From positions 8,819,815 to 8,883,814 of the forward strand of contig NC_092637.1 in NCBI RefSeq assembly GCF_039555335.1: DNA of 64,000 bases. Reading direction: 5' to 3'. The stretch comes from Amphiura filiformis (Eukaryota > Echinodermata > Ophiuroidea > Amphilepidida > Amphiuridae). Shown here one piece after another: positions 13,342 through 24,817 of the stretch (position 1 is the stretch's first letter; the number at the start of each line of letters is the position of its first letter). A program made the position numbers and the translations under genes. The notes beneath the pieces are model-generated. The model was not told the origin of the DNA. It saw only the letters and a list, made by a program, of their open reading frames with translations, and made no database searches.

Positions 13342-13650
13342 TACAGAGCCCCTGAATTGACACGGAAGAAAAAGAACTATCTTGGGGTCCGACATAGTAA
13401 CTTGAGGGCCCAACTTAGTAAATCGGGTCCTGAGTTACTAAGTCGGGCCCCAAGTTACTATCTCGTGGCTACGAGTTACTATCTTGGACCCCGAGTTACT
13501 AAGTCAGGGCCCATGTTACTATCTTGGGGCGCTCGAGTTACTCTCTCAGGTCCCAAGTTACTATCTTGGCCCTCAAGTTACTATTTCGGGGCCCAAAGTT
13601 ACAAAGTCGGACCCAGAGTTTTTTTCTTCCATGTCAATTCAGGGCTCTGT
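13342..13650. mobile_element. Inverted-repeat element enclosing a GTTACTA minisatellite
   Basis: The left end ACAGAGCCCCTGAATTGACA and right end TGTCAATTCAGGGCTCTGT are inverted repeats, extended by GGAAGAAAAA. Between them, a unit of roughly 20 bp with GTTACTA(T/A) and a GGGCCC-type spacer is repeated about nine times. It is non-coding. The target-site duplication is not clear. Confidence 0.7.
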
Positions 13651-13819
13651 ACACTATACATGTATTAAACTGTAAATAAAGTAAATTATTTTGATAATCC
13701 TGAATTTCGAATTTTTCACTGGTACTTTTTTCAGAAAACCGCCAGATGTGAAAGCGTGAATATTCATTTTGCTAATTGAAGTTTAACTAACAGTAACTTT
13801 TTGCATAATTTGCTTTCAG

Positions 13820-13978
13820 GTGCTGCTGAAATGTGACCCAACTGTGGTAGGAATAGACTTCCAACAATTCCAACTCATCAAGAAGAAAATGCTGTATATC
13901 CTGCATACATCAGCTGTGCAAAATAACGAGTTAAGCTGTTACACAAAAAGTCATGAGAAAAAAAGAACCTTGCACTAA
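13820..13978 (+). CDS. Possible second exon of a small two-exon gene
   Basis: The acceptor TTTGCTTTCAG precedes 52 codons (VLLKCDPTVVGIDFQQFQ at the start) ending in TAA at 13976-13978. It continues the frame of 11351-11404 to give a 70-residue product. The start resembles the beginning of small basal-factor proteins such as GTF2H5 (CDP motif), but the match does not continue, so I do not assign it. Confidence 0.2.
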   Translation: MLLKCDPTVVGIDFQQFQLIKKKMLYILHTSAVQNNELSCYTKSHEKKRTLH

Positions 13979-14187
13979 TTTTGCCTGTCAAAGATGGATT
14001 TATCTGAATCATGCACATGAAACTTTTCTGATTTATGATTTGATGCACATGCAAAATGGATCCATCAAAACTTTTGATTGTGTGACTACATTATTGTGAA
14101 TATGAGTGACAAACTCATTTACCTTCCAACTGTATAACCCTTATCAGACTATCCAATCTGCAACTGCATGTATGGTTAAATTAGGGT

Positions 14188-14505
14188 TGTCCGGCAGGCT
14201 GGACTAGCTTGAGGTTAGTCATGTAGGATTGACTAGTTTGAGCATGTTAGTCAAGCCAGCTGGACTAATGTTACATTAGTCCAGCTGACTTGACTAGCGC
14301 TATATTAGTCCAGATGGGCACCAGTTGGGCTAACTTAAGTCAATAACTAGTCGAGTGACTAACCTTAACTAGTCCAGCGTGCTGACTAACATCAAACTAG
14401 TCAGCGACTAAGCAAAAGCTAGTCAAGCTGGACTAAGGGGGTTAGTCATCCTTGTTAGTCCAGCAGTACTGACTATCTTAAAGCTAGTCCAGGTGGGCAC
14501 CATCT
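14188..14505. repeat. CTAGTC/GACTAG-rich palindromic repeat, large copy
   Basis: More than fifteen CTAGTC, TTAGTC or GACTAG words lie in about 320 bp in both orientations, separated by short CAGCTGGA-like spacers. The words pair with each other, so the transcript could fold extensively. It is related to 11080-11215. Confidence 0.6.
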
Positions 14506-15691
14506 GCATGGCTATGGTCAAATCTTCATGGCTATGGCCAGATCCATAATCTCTGGGTCATATAAAATTATCTGGGTCATATAAGTTTTCAATATTTCAA
14601 AGGAGAATTCCCTTGCTTTCTATTGTTTTTTAGCAGGTTCAATGAACCATTCATGTATCTCCTTTTCTACCTGACAATTTCCGCTCATTTTGTGAGAACA
14701 GGTCTCATTTGATGGAAAATCAGGAAATCAGTTCACTACACAAATATTCTCCCAAAATAAGGTGGTTGAAGAGTCTCAGAAGTGCAATACAATTGTTAGC
14801 ATGGTTATAACCTCTTTTAAACTTAGTCATGCAAGATATACCAAAGCATACATTTTTGAAAGGGCCGCCAGGCCTTGTGTTTTAGAATTGCATATTTTGC
14901 CTTTCCATTAATCCACTCTCTAGCTCAAATATTAATGAGCTCATTTGTGTATTTGGCCTACATGCTTGTCATTAATCCACTGTACAGCTGAAACACAATC
15001 ATTGATCAACTTTGCAATCAAATTTGAGCCCTTGACTATAAAACGTTTGCAAAATCAAAAAGAAAATTTAATCTCATTTACTTTTTTGATTATGAATTTT
15101 TTTAAATTAAATTCAGCAAAATGCCTTTTCCTTTTATTTTAGTATTTATAAACTACAACTTTTGTTAATTATAATGATTTTTTTTTCTTCAAACAGTGAC
15201 CCCAAAACAGTTCCTTTTGGTTTTAATAGTTAAAGAACATTGAAGGCTACTATTGTTATATATACATCAAAAATTAAAACAAAACTATTTTATATTATTA
15301 TTAATGCCAAGATATCACGAAATTCCCTCAGATTTTCCAAACAGGAAATATATGATATCTCTGGAAGAGAAGAGAAGGCAGTATGAAGGTCAAACAACCA
15401 CCAAAATGTGTATTTTTACCCACACTATAATGTCATAAGTTCATAACTCAATTTCAGCCAGAGGTGGATGTAAGGGCTTTTGAACTAAGCTCTTCATATG
15501 TATAAATATTTGCAACCTTATTCCCATATTTTGATTAACGTTTTATTAGCAGATTTATCAAGGTCAATATATTTTTATATTAACCAACCTTTATTGTGGG
15601 GGCCACCTTAATTACTAGGCCCGTAAGTCTGGTTAGACAAAGTATTAATATCCTAGCAAACACAAAACGTTTTAAAAACGTTTTTAAGGTT

Positions 15692-17035
15692 GGTCTGAAT
15701 CCTGGAATTATTGAAACTTTCGGACCTCATAACTGCTAAATTCTTGGTGTAATGTATATAAAAATATACATATTTAGAATGGCAAAGACTTGATCAATTC
15801 ATCTGTGAGGTAAAATTTGGGCCAAAATGCCATTTTTGGCCCCAAATCCCCAAAATAACGGGTTTTCGTTAAGGGATCTGGAATGAACGTTTTGAAGCGT
15901 TTGACAGTATTTTTTGTGGGACATGAGAGCACATCAGACATATCGAATTGCATTCTGAATCGAAGAATGTCTTTCTGATATCAAATAATTTTCATTTTTG
16001 AAATTCACGATATAATACACATTTATGACAAATTATTAAAATTTGATATTTTTCACATTTTGATATAATAACAGTCCTCGAAGTAAATTTTATAAATCTA
16101 ATGATATATTCTTAAAGTGTATGTAGCTGGGAGAAAAAGCTTTTTCTGGTGTTTTGGAAAAAAAATCCATATCTTCAATACGAAAGGTCAAAATTTTCAA
16201 TTGATCGTCGGCCTTTCATCCTACCTACATACACTTTAAGTACTGTTAAATGTCAAAAATATCAATTTTTAATTATTTGCCATAAAATGTGTATTACATT
16301 GCAAATTTCAAAAAATCAAAATAATTTGATAACAGAAGCACATTCTTCGTATTCAGAATACCATTCGATATGTCCGATGTGCTCTAATGTCCCACAATAA
16401 ATACTGTCCAAACGTTCATACCCCTTCCCTTAAACGTAAAAAAAAATGTATTTATTAATTTTTATAAACTAGATAAAAATCTCTAGGAGCCTTTTTTTTC
16501 ATTTTTTTGAATTTTGACCAACTTCACCAAAAATATTTGAAATTTAGGTGAAAATCAGGCTTTTTCATGATTTTTTTGACCATTTTTGGTGCAAATTTCT
16601 CAAAGTTGGTCGAAATTCAAAAAAATAAAAAAAATGGCTCCTAGATATTTTTATTTAAAAAACCCTGGAATTATGAAAACTTTCGGGCCTCATAACTGCT
16701 CAATTATTAGTCTAAAGAATATAAAAGTATACATTTTTAGAATGGAAATGATTTGATGAATTCATCTGTGAGGTCCAATTTGGGCCAAAATGCTCATTTT
16801 TGGAGAGAATCCAAAAAAACGGGGTTTTTTATTAATTTTTAAAAACTAGATAAAAATATCTAGGGACCTTCATTTTTTTGAATTTTGACCAACTTCACCA
16901 AATATATTTGAAATTTGGGCGAAAATCAGGCTTTTTTATGATTTGTTTGAAAATTTTGCATTTTTGACCATTTTTGGTGCAAATTTCTCAAAGTTGGTCA
17001 AAATTCAAAAAAATAAAAAACGGTCCCTAGATATT
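15692..17035. repeat. Two tandem units of an inverted-repeat-rich repeat, first unit split by a MITE
   Basis: Unit 1 (15692-15868 plus 16434-16665) and unit 2 (16669-17035) share CCTGGAATTAT, CATAACTGCT and AACTAGATAAAAAT blocks. Each also carries a hairpin made of TTGACCAACTTCACC and its complement GGTGCAAATTTCTCAAAGTTGGTC. Unit 1 is interrupted by the TTAA-flanked MITE at 15873-16429. It is non-coding. Confidence 0.65.
15869..16433. mobile_element. TTAA-flanked MITE, family 1, copy A
   Basis: The element 15873-16429 is bounded by TTAA on both sides. The long inverted arms include GTTTTGAAGCGTTTGACAGT and TGTGGGACATGAGAGCACAT on the left and their complements on the right. Other copies are at 23753-24813 and about 62761-63354. 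TTAA target duplication is the known hallmark of piggyBac-type elements; no transposase is present. Confidence 0.8.
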
Positions 17036-17682
17036 GTGTTGTAAAGAGTCAACTTGTGAGGGGACTTGTCATTTTCAAAATAACTTGAATTGATTTTGAC
17101 TTGAGAAAGGACATGCAGGGGGAATATAAGTTTGTTTGATTTTAAATTTTCAATTAAATTTGAAATATCTGCACTTCATTGAGTGAGTCTCCATTATTTC
17201 TCTGTCATCTGTAATCTTCAGGGAGTTTAATACGATATACATTAGGAGACCAAAAAACCCTATTCTAGTAGGGGTTGTCGAGCGTTTATTATTATTTTTA
17301 TTATTATTATAATTTATTTATTAATTGAAGGCTAAAATTACCGCAATGACACCCTTTTATCATCAGCTTACACCTAATGACCCCTTTTTTTTTTAAAGAA
17401 ATTTACACTCAAACAAACAAACAAAAATGCGCAAATTGTACAATTTTTACATTTTGTAGCACATTTTTGCAGTTTTGCCCAGAAAGTTATTCAATGACAC
17501 ACAATTCATGCAATTCTAATCCTTTCCATACGTAATGGCCCATTACATTTTCTTGGAGCCACCACGGAATGACCCCCTTTTTGGACAAATAATCGCCTCC
17601 GGTCGTCATAGGCGTAGATCCCGGGAGGGATGGGGGGGATTTATCCCCCCCCCCCCAATATTTTGTCAGGGGGATGGTCCAG

Positions 17683-18056
17683 GTAGAGGAGAGCGTGGCC
17701 TAGCGGTTAAGGCATAGGACTGTGAACCCAAGGGTCAAGGGTTCGAATCCCAGGTCCGGCTCTTTGTGTCCTTGAGCAAGACACTTCACTCTACTTGCTT
17801 AGTGCTTCGGAGGGCACTTTAAGCTGTCGGTCCCGTGTACATGCATATTTTCTCACATTAATGTAGTGTGCACGTTAAAGAACGTCACAGGCTATTCGAA
17901 AAGAGCAGGGGATCATCCCGGTCATATCATGTTAACTGTACTTCAAAATACACTCATCTACTCTGGGTTCCAGAGTAAAAAATAAGTACAGCTTGTCTGT
18001 ACGCAGTGCGACAATACTCATACATATGAGGGAGGCACTTATAAGGAAGAAGAAGA
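17683..18056 (+). mobile_element. tRNA-derived SINE
   Basis: The tRNA-like head spans about 17689-17763. It has an internal promoter A box (TGGCCTAGCGG) and a perfect B box (GGTTCGAATCC), so RNA polymerase III could start here. The body has CTTGAGCAAGACACTTCACT, a block common in metazoan SINEs. The 3' tail is A/G-rich (AAGGAAGAAGAAG). The host sequence split by this SINE is seen uninterrupted in reverse complement at about 29230-29290. The head is too divergent downstream to be a functional tRNA gene. Confidence 0.8.
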
Positions 18057-18380
18057 TACAATCATCCCCCCAATGTTGACGCCTGATAATGGGTTTCTGA
18101 CCAAATTAACCTCATGTTTGCCCATTTTAGCCCCAAAAGTGCAAATTTTCGCGCGCATTTATTTCACTTTTACACCATATTTCATCAGTTTAGCTTCAAA
18201 ATAGCAAATTTTGTACAATAAGCTTATTCTGTCGCCAAAAGGTGCTGCATTGACTATATAGGGGAAGGTGGGGCATAACGGAACACTTAACTTTGAGGAT
18301 GCTCTGTGACGTCACCATAAGTAATATGACTGTAAAAATTATATATTCAGTTGAAGTTTGTATTTACCTTTAATATACCA

Positions 18381-19659
18381 TTAAAGGAGTATTTCGTGAT
18401 CCTAGCATCCTCTATTTATGTCATTTTCGTTAGATATCCACGAAAAAACCTATTCCCAAAATTTCAGTTGATTCCGATTTTGCGTTCGCGAGTTATGTAT
18501 GATTATGTGTATTACACTGCTCCATAGACAATGCGTTGTAATTTTGTTCTGGTGCACCAGAACGAAATTCAAATTTCACGATATCTTTGCTAAACGAATT
18601 AATCTGCAAGAAATATTTTGTACATACTCTCTAAATGTGAAAGAGTGAAAAATCACTCAAAAAGAGTGAAATCTCACTCTTTCAAAGAGCCATCTGAGTG
18701 ACAACTCTTTTAGAGTGAAGCTCACTCTCAAGAAAGAGTGAAAAATTCACTCCGGAAAAGAGTGAATCAGAAAAGAGCATTTATTTATTTATTTATTCAT
18801 TTAGGCCTATTTTATATACAAGAATATCACAGCAGTTCATAACAGCTACTATGTGCTTTAAATTGTTGTGAGGCTAGGCCCCAGGTTAGGGTAGGGCACG
18901 GTCTAGGAATATTGAACTGATCTAAAGCTTAAGCACATACACAATGTGTCGAACTTCAGTGTGGGATGAATGATGAAAAACTATGGATTTAGTGAAGCTA
19001 ATAGTCAAACTGTTCCATGGTGAGTACACTTAGGTGTTACTTGGCAAATACCATGTTTACGGTCACAGTCTGGAGAAGCGTGATGCGGCGTAACCTATAC
19101 ATAAGCTTACATATGCGTAGGCCTACATGTAAACCGGCACTGGGCCGGTTACAAACTGCTCAAATATGACTTAAGCTTACTGCCGCCGTTGTCTCCAGAC
19201 CAAGTGTATACTTGCTACGAGTTATGACCTACACATAAATGTAATCACTATTGAGTATGCTGTCTATTTCTTCATCATATCCGCTTTCTTTTCGCCATTC
19301 ATTCACACACTGTTCGCCATTTTGTTACACAAGTTCAACAAACATCAGCCGATTTTCGGCGCTTCTGATTGGCTGACAGTTCACTCCAAGAAAGAGTGAG
19401 ATTTTGCGCCACTTTTGAGCGAGTGAGGCTCACTCGAAATCGCGAGTGAAATTATGTGTACTGTTTTCACTCTTTTAGAGCTAAAACCCACTCTTTAAGA
19501 GCTAACTTAAATTCACTCTGAAATTCAGAGTGGTTTTTCACTCTTTTACATTTAGAGAGTACACATTATGTAGCCAGAGGTATCCAGTGATATAAAAATC
19601 TCAACTTTTTTTGAGAAAAGTGGGGGGATGAGGCTGTGGATCACGAAATGCCCCTTTAA
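18381..19659. mobile_element. TTAA-flanked element nested in the 18259-20574 element
   Basis: TTAA at 18381-18384 and 19656-19659 bounds inverted ends AGGAGTATTTCGTGATCC and GGATCACGAAATGCCCCT. The interior is itself interrupted by the GAGTGA-rich element at 18626-19560. It has a piggyBac-like target signature and is non-coding. Confidence 0.7.
18626..19560. mobile_element. GAGTGA-rich inverted-repeat element, innermost of three
   Basis: ACTCTCTAAATGTGAAAGAG on the left mirrors CTCTTTTACATTTAGAGAGT on the right. Both arms are packed with AGAGTGA/TCACTCT words. The target duplication is unclear; TACA-like sequence flanks both ends. About 935 bp, non-coding. Confidence 0.7.
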
Positions 19660-20756
19660 CCAATATAACTTGAATCTTACAATTTTTTATAAAAATGAAG
19701 AAATATTTTCAACAACAAAAAATCCGTTTTGCCCCACTATCGGGGAAAAACGGAATCCCCCTATGGGGCAAAACGGTACCCTGGGTGCAAACTTATATCA
19801 GTTGTACCACTATCGGTAGGCCCTAGGCCTAGTTATATGTAGGCCTATATTCAGTTACAATATTATGTGGGCCTACCATCTCTGTGGAGTGAGTGGTTAA
19901 CTTTTATAGGCCAGTAGGCCTATAATATGTATGACCAATATTTGATTAGAAAGAAATATTCAGTAGGCCTACCATCTCTGTGGAGTAAGTGGTTAACTTT
20001 TAATCATTAATTTTATCTGTAGGTCTAGTTATGTGTCTATGTTTCAGCGATGTTCAAGTAGGCCCCTAGATAACGCCTACATTTCCTTAAATGAAGACAA
20101 GTTATGTCCAATTGGGGCAAAACGGAACCCATCAGTGGGACAAAACGCCCAGGGCAAAACGGAACCCTGTTCCGTTATGCCCCACACCTAGGGTTCCGTT
20201 TTGCCCCATACCCGATTTTTTAGAAATATGTTGCATGCATAATACATCGTAGCATATAGCTCATGACTAGTAGGCCTACCTTCGTGTTTACAATATACAT
20301 AATTATTTGGGAATCCGATATTAATGAAGTAAAATTTCAGCGCATTAAACATCTATAGGCCTACATATCTTACACCAGACGGGTAGTAATTTGTTGACTC
20401 GATCTTGCTCGAATGTCAGTGGATGGATTGTTTCAGATAAAATTTTTGTTGTAAAGCCTCGTAGCCATACTTGTGTTCCTCAATATAATTTGCATAGACG
20501 GCAGTATTGCCAAGGCCTATTTTTCCAGGTGGTTCCGTTTTGCCCCGGGGGTCCGTTATGCCCCACCTTCCCTACTGAATTTTTTCCAACTCCAATGTCA
20601 AAAAGAAATCTACGCCACTGCCTCCGGTAGATCCCTAGTCTGGTATCTTACTTTGGTACAGGTATGTCACTTTCATATTCGACTCGGGATTCGAGTGCAA
20701 AGGCGGTGAAACCACAAATAACTTTAAAGACCAACCTTTGTGCAATAAATACGAGT

Positions 20757-20945
20757 CCGGGTGGGGGTAAAATTTATCTAAACTTCGTGCCAAAAATTGC
20801 AAATTGCTTTACTCTTGTCCTTGCCCCCCCCCCCTCAACGTGTGGCAACATTTTGGGAACCTAATTTACATTTATCATTTTAGAGCGTTGTATTTAAAAA
20901 TTAGGCGTCCCATAAAACCAGGCACATAAATTGCGCAGCCCCCAT
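20757..20945. repeat. Copy of the 7411-7758 repeat family
   Basis: C-rich sequence with CAAAAATTGCAAATTGCTTT, TTTTAGAGCG and ATTGCGCAGCCCC near the right end. It is a decayed family member. Confidence 0.45.
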
Positions 20946-22372
20946 GAAAAGAAAGGGACATTCATACATTTAAAGTTTAAATGTGTGGTTTTAAGCTAGG
21001 GACCCTAAGTGTTGGCGTTTTATGCTTGTATAAATGAGTCCCCGGGATTTTGGATTGTAGGCCTACACTTTCAAATAATCCATGCAGAAGTTTTATTGAG
21101 ACTAGAGGTCTAATTTTGGAGTTACGCCCTATAAGAATAGCTCAAGCTATAACACACTCTAGCCTAGGAACACCCTATTCTGAAATTTTGAATAAATATT
21201 AAATATTTTGGTTCTCGTCCTCTCCCTCCTAAATTAACGGGATTTGTCAGATTTTTTTAAGTAGATTTTTTAACTTTTTTAAAACTTAGGAATAGCCTAC
21301 TTTCCCAGGCCTACTTTACGAAAAACATTATAGGCTTACAAATATGCCTAAATAAGTTTAGGCCTATTAGAGAACAAATATCACTTCCAAGAATTTTTGT
21401 GGTAATCTAGGGTATTTATCCGGCCTCAGAATCTCACATTAAAATGAAAAAAGGGCCTCCTCATTTGCTCTAAAAAGACCGAAAACTATTCATGAAAATC
21501 CTCTGGGCGAGAAACAAAACATTAATTTTACACGGCCTATGGAAAGTTATAGGCTTATTATCAGTTTGAAGCTCTTAGGCCTAGGGAGAGAAAAATAGGC
21601 CCTATTAGGTATATTACTGATACATGTTGAAATGTATCATGCATAGGCCTAGGCCTATTTAATTTAAAGACCTACTTGATAGACGTAGTATTTACTATTT
21701 GGCCTTGGCCTACTATTTAATATATTCATATGGAGGCCCGACATGGCATAGACCTAGCCAGCTGGTTAGGCCCAAACCCGGGGCCCAAAGAAATGATAGG
21801 TAAATTAGGCCCCTATATGAATAAAAACAGAATAAATAGGCCCCCTATTATATAAAATGCTTTAAAAGTTGTATAGGCCTACCTCACAAAATTAATTATA
21901 CACGAATCTCAGTTACAAAATGAGGAGGGTCAAATCTGGACCCGACCCGTAAATCAGTAGGCGCTAGAGGATGGTCTAGAAATCAAAGGGACATGAAATA
22001 TTATTTAGATTTTTTTCCCTACCGATAGGATAGAAGTAGGCTATAAGTTGAAATTTAAACATGCCTAAATATTCCTATTAAATTGTCAAAAATGAGCTAA
22101 AAATTGTAAAATCACTGTAAAAATATTCCTTCATACAATATTTATATTTACTTTTCAATAATAAACAATAAAATTTAATCTGTTAGCTTTCATTTGGTAC
22201 CAAATTTGTAGCCATACACCAAGATTTGAAAATAAAATCAAAGTTCCCGCAAAAGTTGCACTTCCACTAAAAATATCAATTCAAATAGCCCTAGCCCCCG
22301 GGCATAGCCAAGCCTAGTCGGAAAACTGAATTTAATTGATTGTTTCGCTATAGTGTGAGCACGTCACCCACC

Positions 22373-22612
22373 ACATGTGGGCCAGATAAAGTGAGCGCCA
22401 ATGCTGGGCCACACGGAAGCCCGGCCAGCGTTGGGCCAGCTCTGGCGACATTATGTGGTCCATAAGTGACACACTATATTGGACCAGTTGTGACCGACTT
22501 GGTTTGGTCCAGTGCTGGCGCTCACTTTATGTGGCCCAACCCTGGTCCAGTACTGGGCCAGTGCAAATGGGCCCTTTTACTGGTCCAGTGCTGGTGGGTG
22601 TTTGCTGTGAAG
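22373..22612. repeat. TGGGCCAG/GGTCCAG palindromic repeat
   Basis: An inverted array of GGTCCAGTGCTGG and CTGGGCCACA words, related to 8385-8560. The left block (GTGGGCCAGATAAAGTGAGC) is mirrored by GCTCACTTTATGTGGCCCA at about 22529-22547. Confidence 0.6.
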
Positions 22613-22873
22613 GTGACATCAGCACTTGCCCAATAATAATAATGCAATAATCACGTGGTTTTATATCCTTGACTTTACAGAGATATTATGAATATTAATT
22701 ATTGACGTCATCAACTTTAAGGTTACGTATTTTAAAAATGTTTTGTCAAAATCTGTCGGTTACAGAGCATGCAGTATGCACACACTAGCACAATTAAACA
22801 TGAAATTCATAGTACAAGCAAGCGGAAATATAACATGCATAAACCAAATAAACCAGAGTAAAAACTCCAGACT

Positions 22874-22946
22874 TACCGTGCGGGGACTTGAACCCCAGAC
22901 CTCTCGCTTGCAGGGCGAGTGTACAAGTCATTAATTTGAACTACAT
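22874..22946 (-). tRNA. tRNA-Ala(TGC)-like relic, probably pseudogene or SINE head
   Basis: Read on the minus strand there is a perfect five-pair anticodon stem CTCGC/GCGAG around the loop CCTGCAA (anticodon TGC). A T-arm with a GGTTCAAGTCC B box follows. The D-arm is degraded (AAATTAA where GG is expected) and I could not pair the acceptor stem. I therefore call it a relic and not a working gene. No SINE tail was recognised. Confidence 0.4.
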
Positions 22947-23748
22947 AGGCCTAGACAGACTGTCCCTGATAAACAGGGCTCAATTTTTCAAGTATAGCTT
23001 CAAGTCTGGTACTTTACACCCTGGACTTTATAAGTTAAGACTCATTCAGTGATCGCAAGTGTGAAAAAAAAAGTTAAATTGTTTATAAATTGCTTAAAAG
23101 TGAGGGATCAAATTGTCATTTGGTATTTTTGAAATGAAAAATTTGGCCAAAAAAAACAACAAAGAAAATAGCAGTATTGATGAAGTTGAAACCCCATTCC
23201 AACTTACTGTCGGTATATAAATTATAGATTCATGTAAAAGCTTTATTTTGTCTTAAATACACAGCTTTCGCCGCAATAGCATGTTAGCATATCTATCATC
23301 TATGACAATGATAAAGGTCTATCACAATCTGAATTTTGATTTATTAATATTTTATGATGAGCAAATCACTGAATAGGCCTTTATGAATCTTTTGTTAACT
23401 TACATATCTGAGGAGTTACCGGGAGGAGTTACTATTACCAAAACCAAGTTTCCCAAGTTTCTTGCCTAATTTTTTTTTTCTTTTCTACAAGAATTTGTCC
23501 TCAATTTTATTTAAACACAATTTAAACATAGATTGCGAATTTGCGATATATTTTCATCAGAAATCAGTGCAGCATTGTGCACTGCAATGTTGAGTAATGC
23601 TCCAGTTCTAGAATTCTTCAGCCTACAACTCTTAATAGGCTCTTTTTTAGTATAGCTCAAATTTTGATTTTTTTTTTCCAGCTCCACAGTCTAATTTGAC
23701 CCAGTTTAGTTACAAGAACCCCTCCAAAAACGTTGACATTTCAGTTCA

Positions 23749-24817
23749 TTAAGGGATGGGGTATGAACGTTGGACAGTATTTATTGTGGGACATTACATG
23801 CATACATACATACATAAAGGTATTTATAAAGCGCCTTTAAAATTTATCAAAGCGCTGAACAAGGAGAGAAAGGATGGGGGAAAAAAAGCTAAAAAACACA
23901 GCGGAACAAGAAAGAAGCTAACTGAAAAGGTGAGTTTTCAGTTTCTAAAACTGGAATTGATGGAGACTCTTGATGGCTTTAGGGAGTTTGTTCCATTCCC
24001 TCGGGCCAGAGACAGAGAAGGTATTTAAACCAGATCCTCTATGTGCCCTAGGCTGACTAAGCAGAGTCTTATCGGAAGAAGATCTCAATTCTCTTCCGGG
24101 AGCATAGGCTGAAAGAAGCTCACAAAGATAATTAGGGGCACGGCCCTGAGAGCACTTGAAAACATAAAGCAGAAGTTTAAAAAGAAGAGCACATCAGACA
24201 TATCGAATTGCATTCTGAATACGAAGAATGTCCTTCTGATATCAAATAATTTTGATTTTTTGAAATTCGCAATGTAATACACATTTTATGGCAAATGATT
24301 AAAAATTGACATTTTTGATATTTAACAGTACTCGAAGTAAACTTTATAAATCTGATGATTTATACTTAAGGTGTATATAGGTGGGATGAAATGCCGACGA
24401 TCAATTGAAAATTTTGACCTTTCGTATTGAAGATATGGATTTTTTCCCAAAACACCAAAATAAATTAGGTCTTTTTGGGAAAAAAAGGCCATATCTTCAA
24501 TATGAAAGCCAAAATTTTCAATTGATGGTCGGCTTTTCCTCCCAGCTACATAGCCTACACTTTAAGAATATATCATTAGATTTATCAAATTTACTTCGAG
24601 GACTGTTATATATCAAAAAAGTGAAAAATATCAAATTTGAATAATTTGTCATAAAATTTGTATTATAGGCCTATTGTGAATTTCAAAAAATGAAAATTAT
24701 TTGATATCAGAAAGGCACTCTTCGTTTTCAGAATGCAATTCGATATGTCTGATGTGCTCTCATGTCCCACAAAAAATACTGTCGAAACGCTCAAAACGCT
24801 CATTCCAGATCCCTTAA
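23749..24817. mobile_element. TTAA-flanked MITE, family 1, copy B, with internal insertion
   Basis: The outer ends are TTAA at 23749-23752 and 24814-24817. The family arms (GTTGGACAGTATTTATTGTG left, AAAATACTGTCGAAACGC right) match copies at 15873 and 62761. The left arm is broken at about 23795-24185 by unrelated sequence listed separately. Confidence 0.75.
23795..24185 (+). repeat. Insertion with TTTATAAAGCGCCTTT motif inside MITE copy B
   Basis: This segment starts with a (CATA)n run, then ATTTATAAAGCGCCTTTAAA and CAAAGCGCTG, and continues through a GTTCCATTCCCTCGGGCC block. It interrupts the MITE family sequence exactly in one arm. The layout resembles non-coding interspersed repeats I know from marine animal genomes, but I cannot name the family. 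Open frames here are not convincing. Confidence 0.55.

Larger units (their letters stand above)
18259..20574. mobile_element. TA-flanked DNA element with GGGGAAGGTGGGGCATAACG ends
   Basis: The ends GGGGAAGGTGGGGCATAACG (18261) and CGTTATGCCCCACCTTCCC (to 20572) are inverted repeats, with TA on each side. Subterminal GGGGCAAAACGGAA words repeat near 19727-19785 and 20107-20215 in both orientations. The 2.3 kb includes the nested elements at 18385-19655 and 18626-19560. It resembles the 4631-5601 element in end style and target. No transposase frame was seen. Confidence 0.78.

Noticed and set aside
13820-13978. Possible GTF2H5 exon because of the LLKCDP start
   Set aside because: Similarity stops after about six residues and the following sequence does not fit that family.
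23756-24028. 90-codon Lys-rich frame
   Set aside because: Spans the junction of a MITE arm and its insertion, so it cannot be an ancestral gene.
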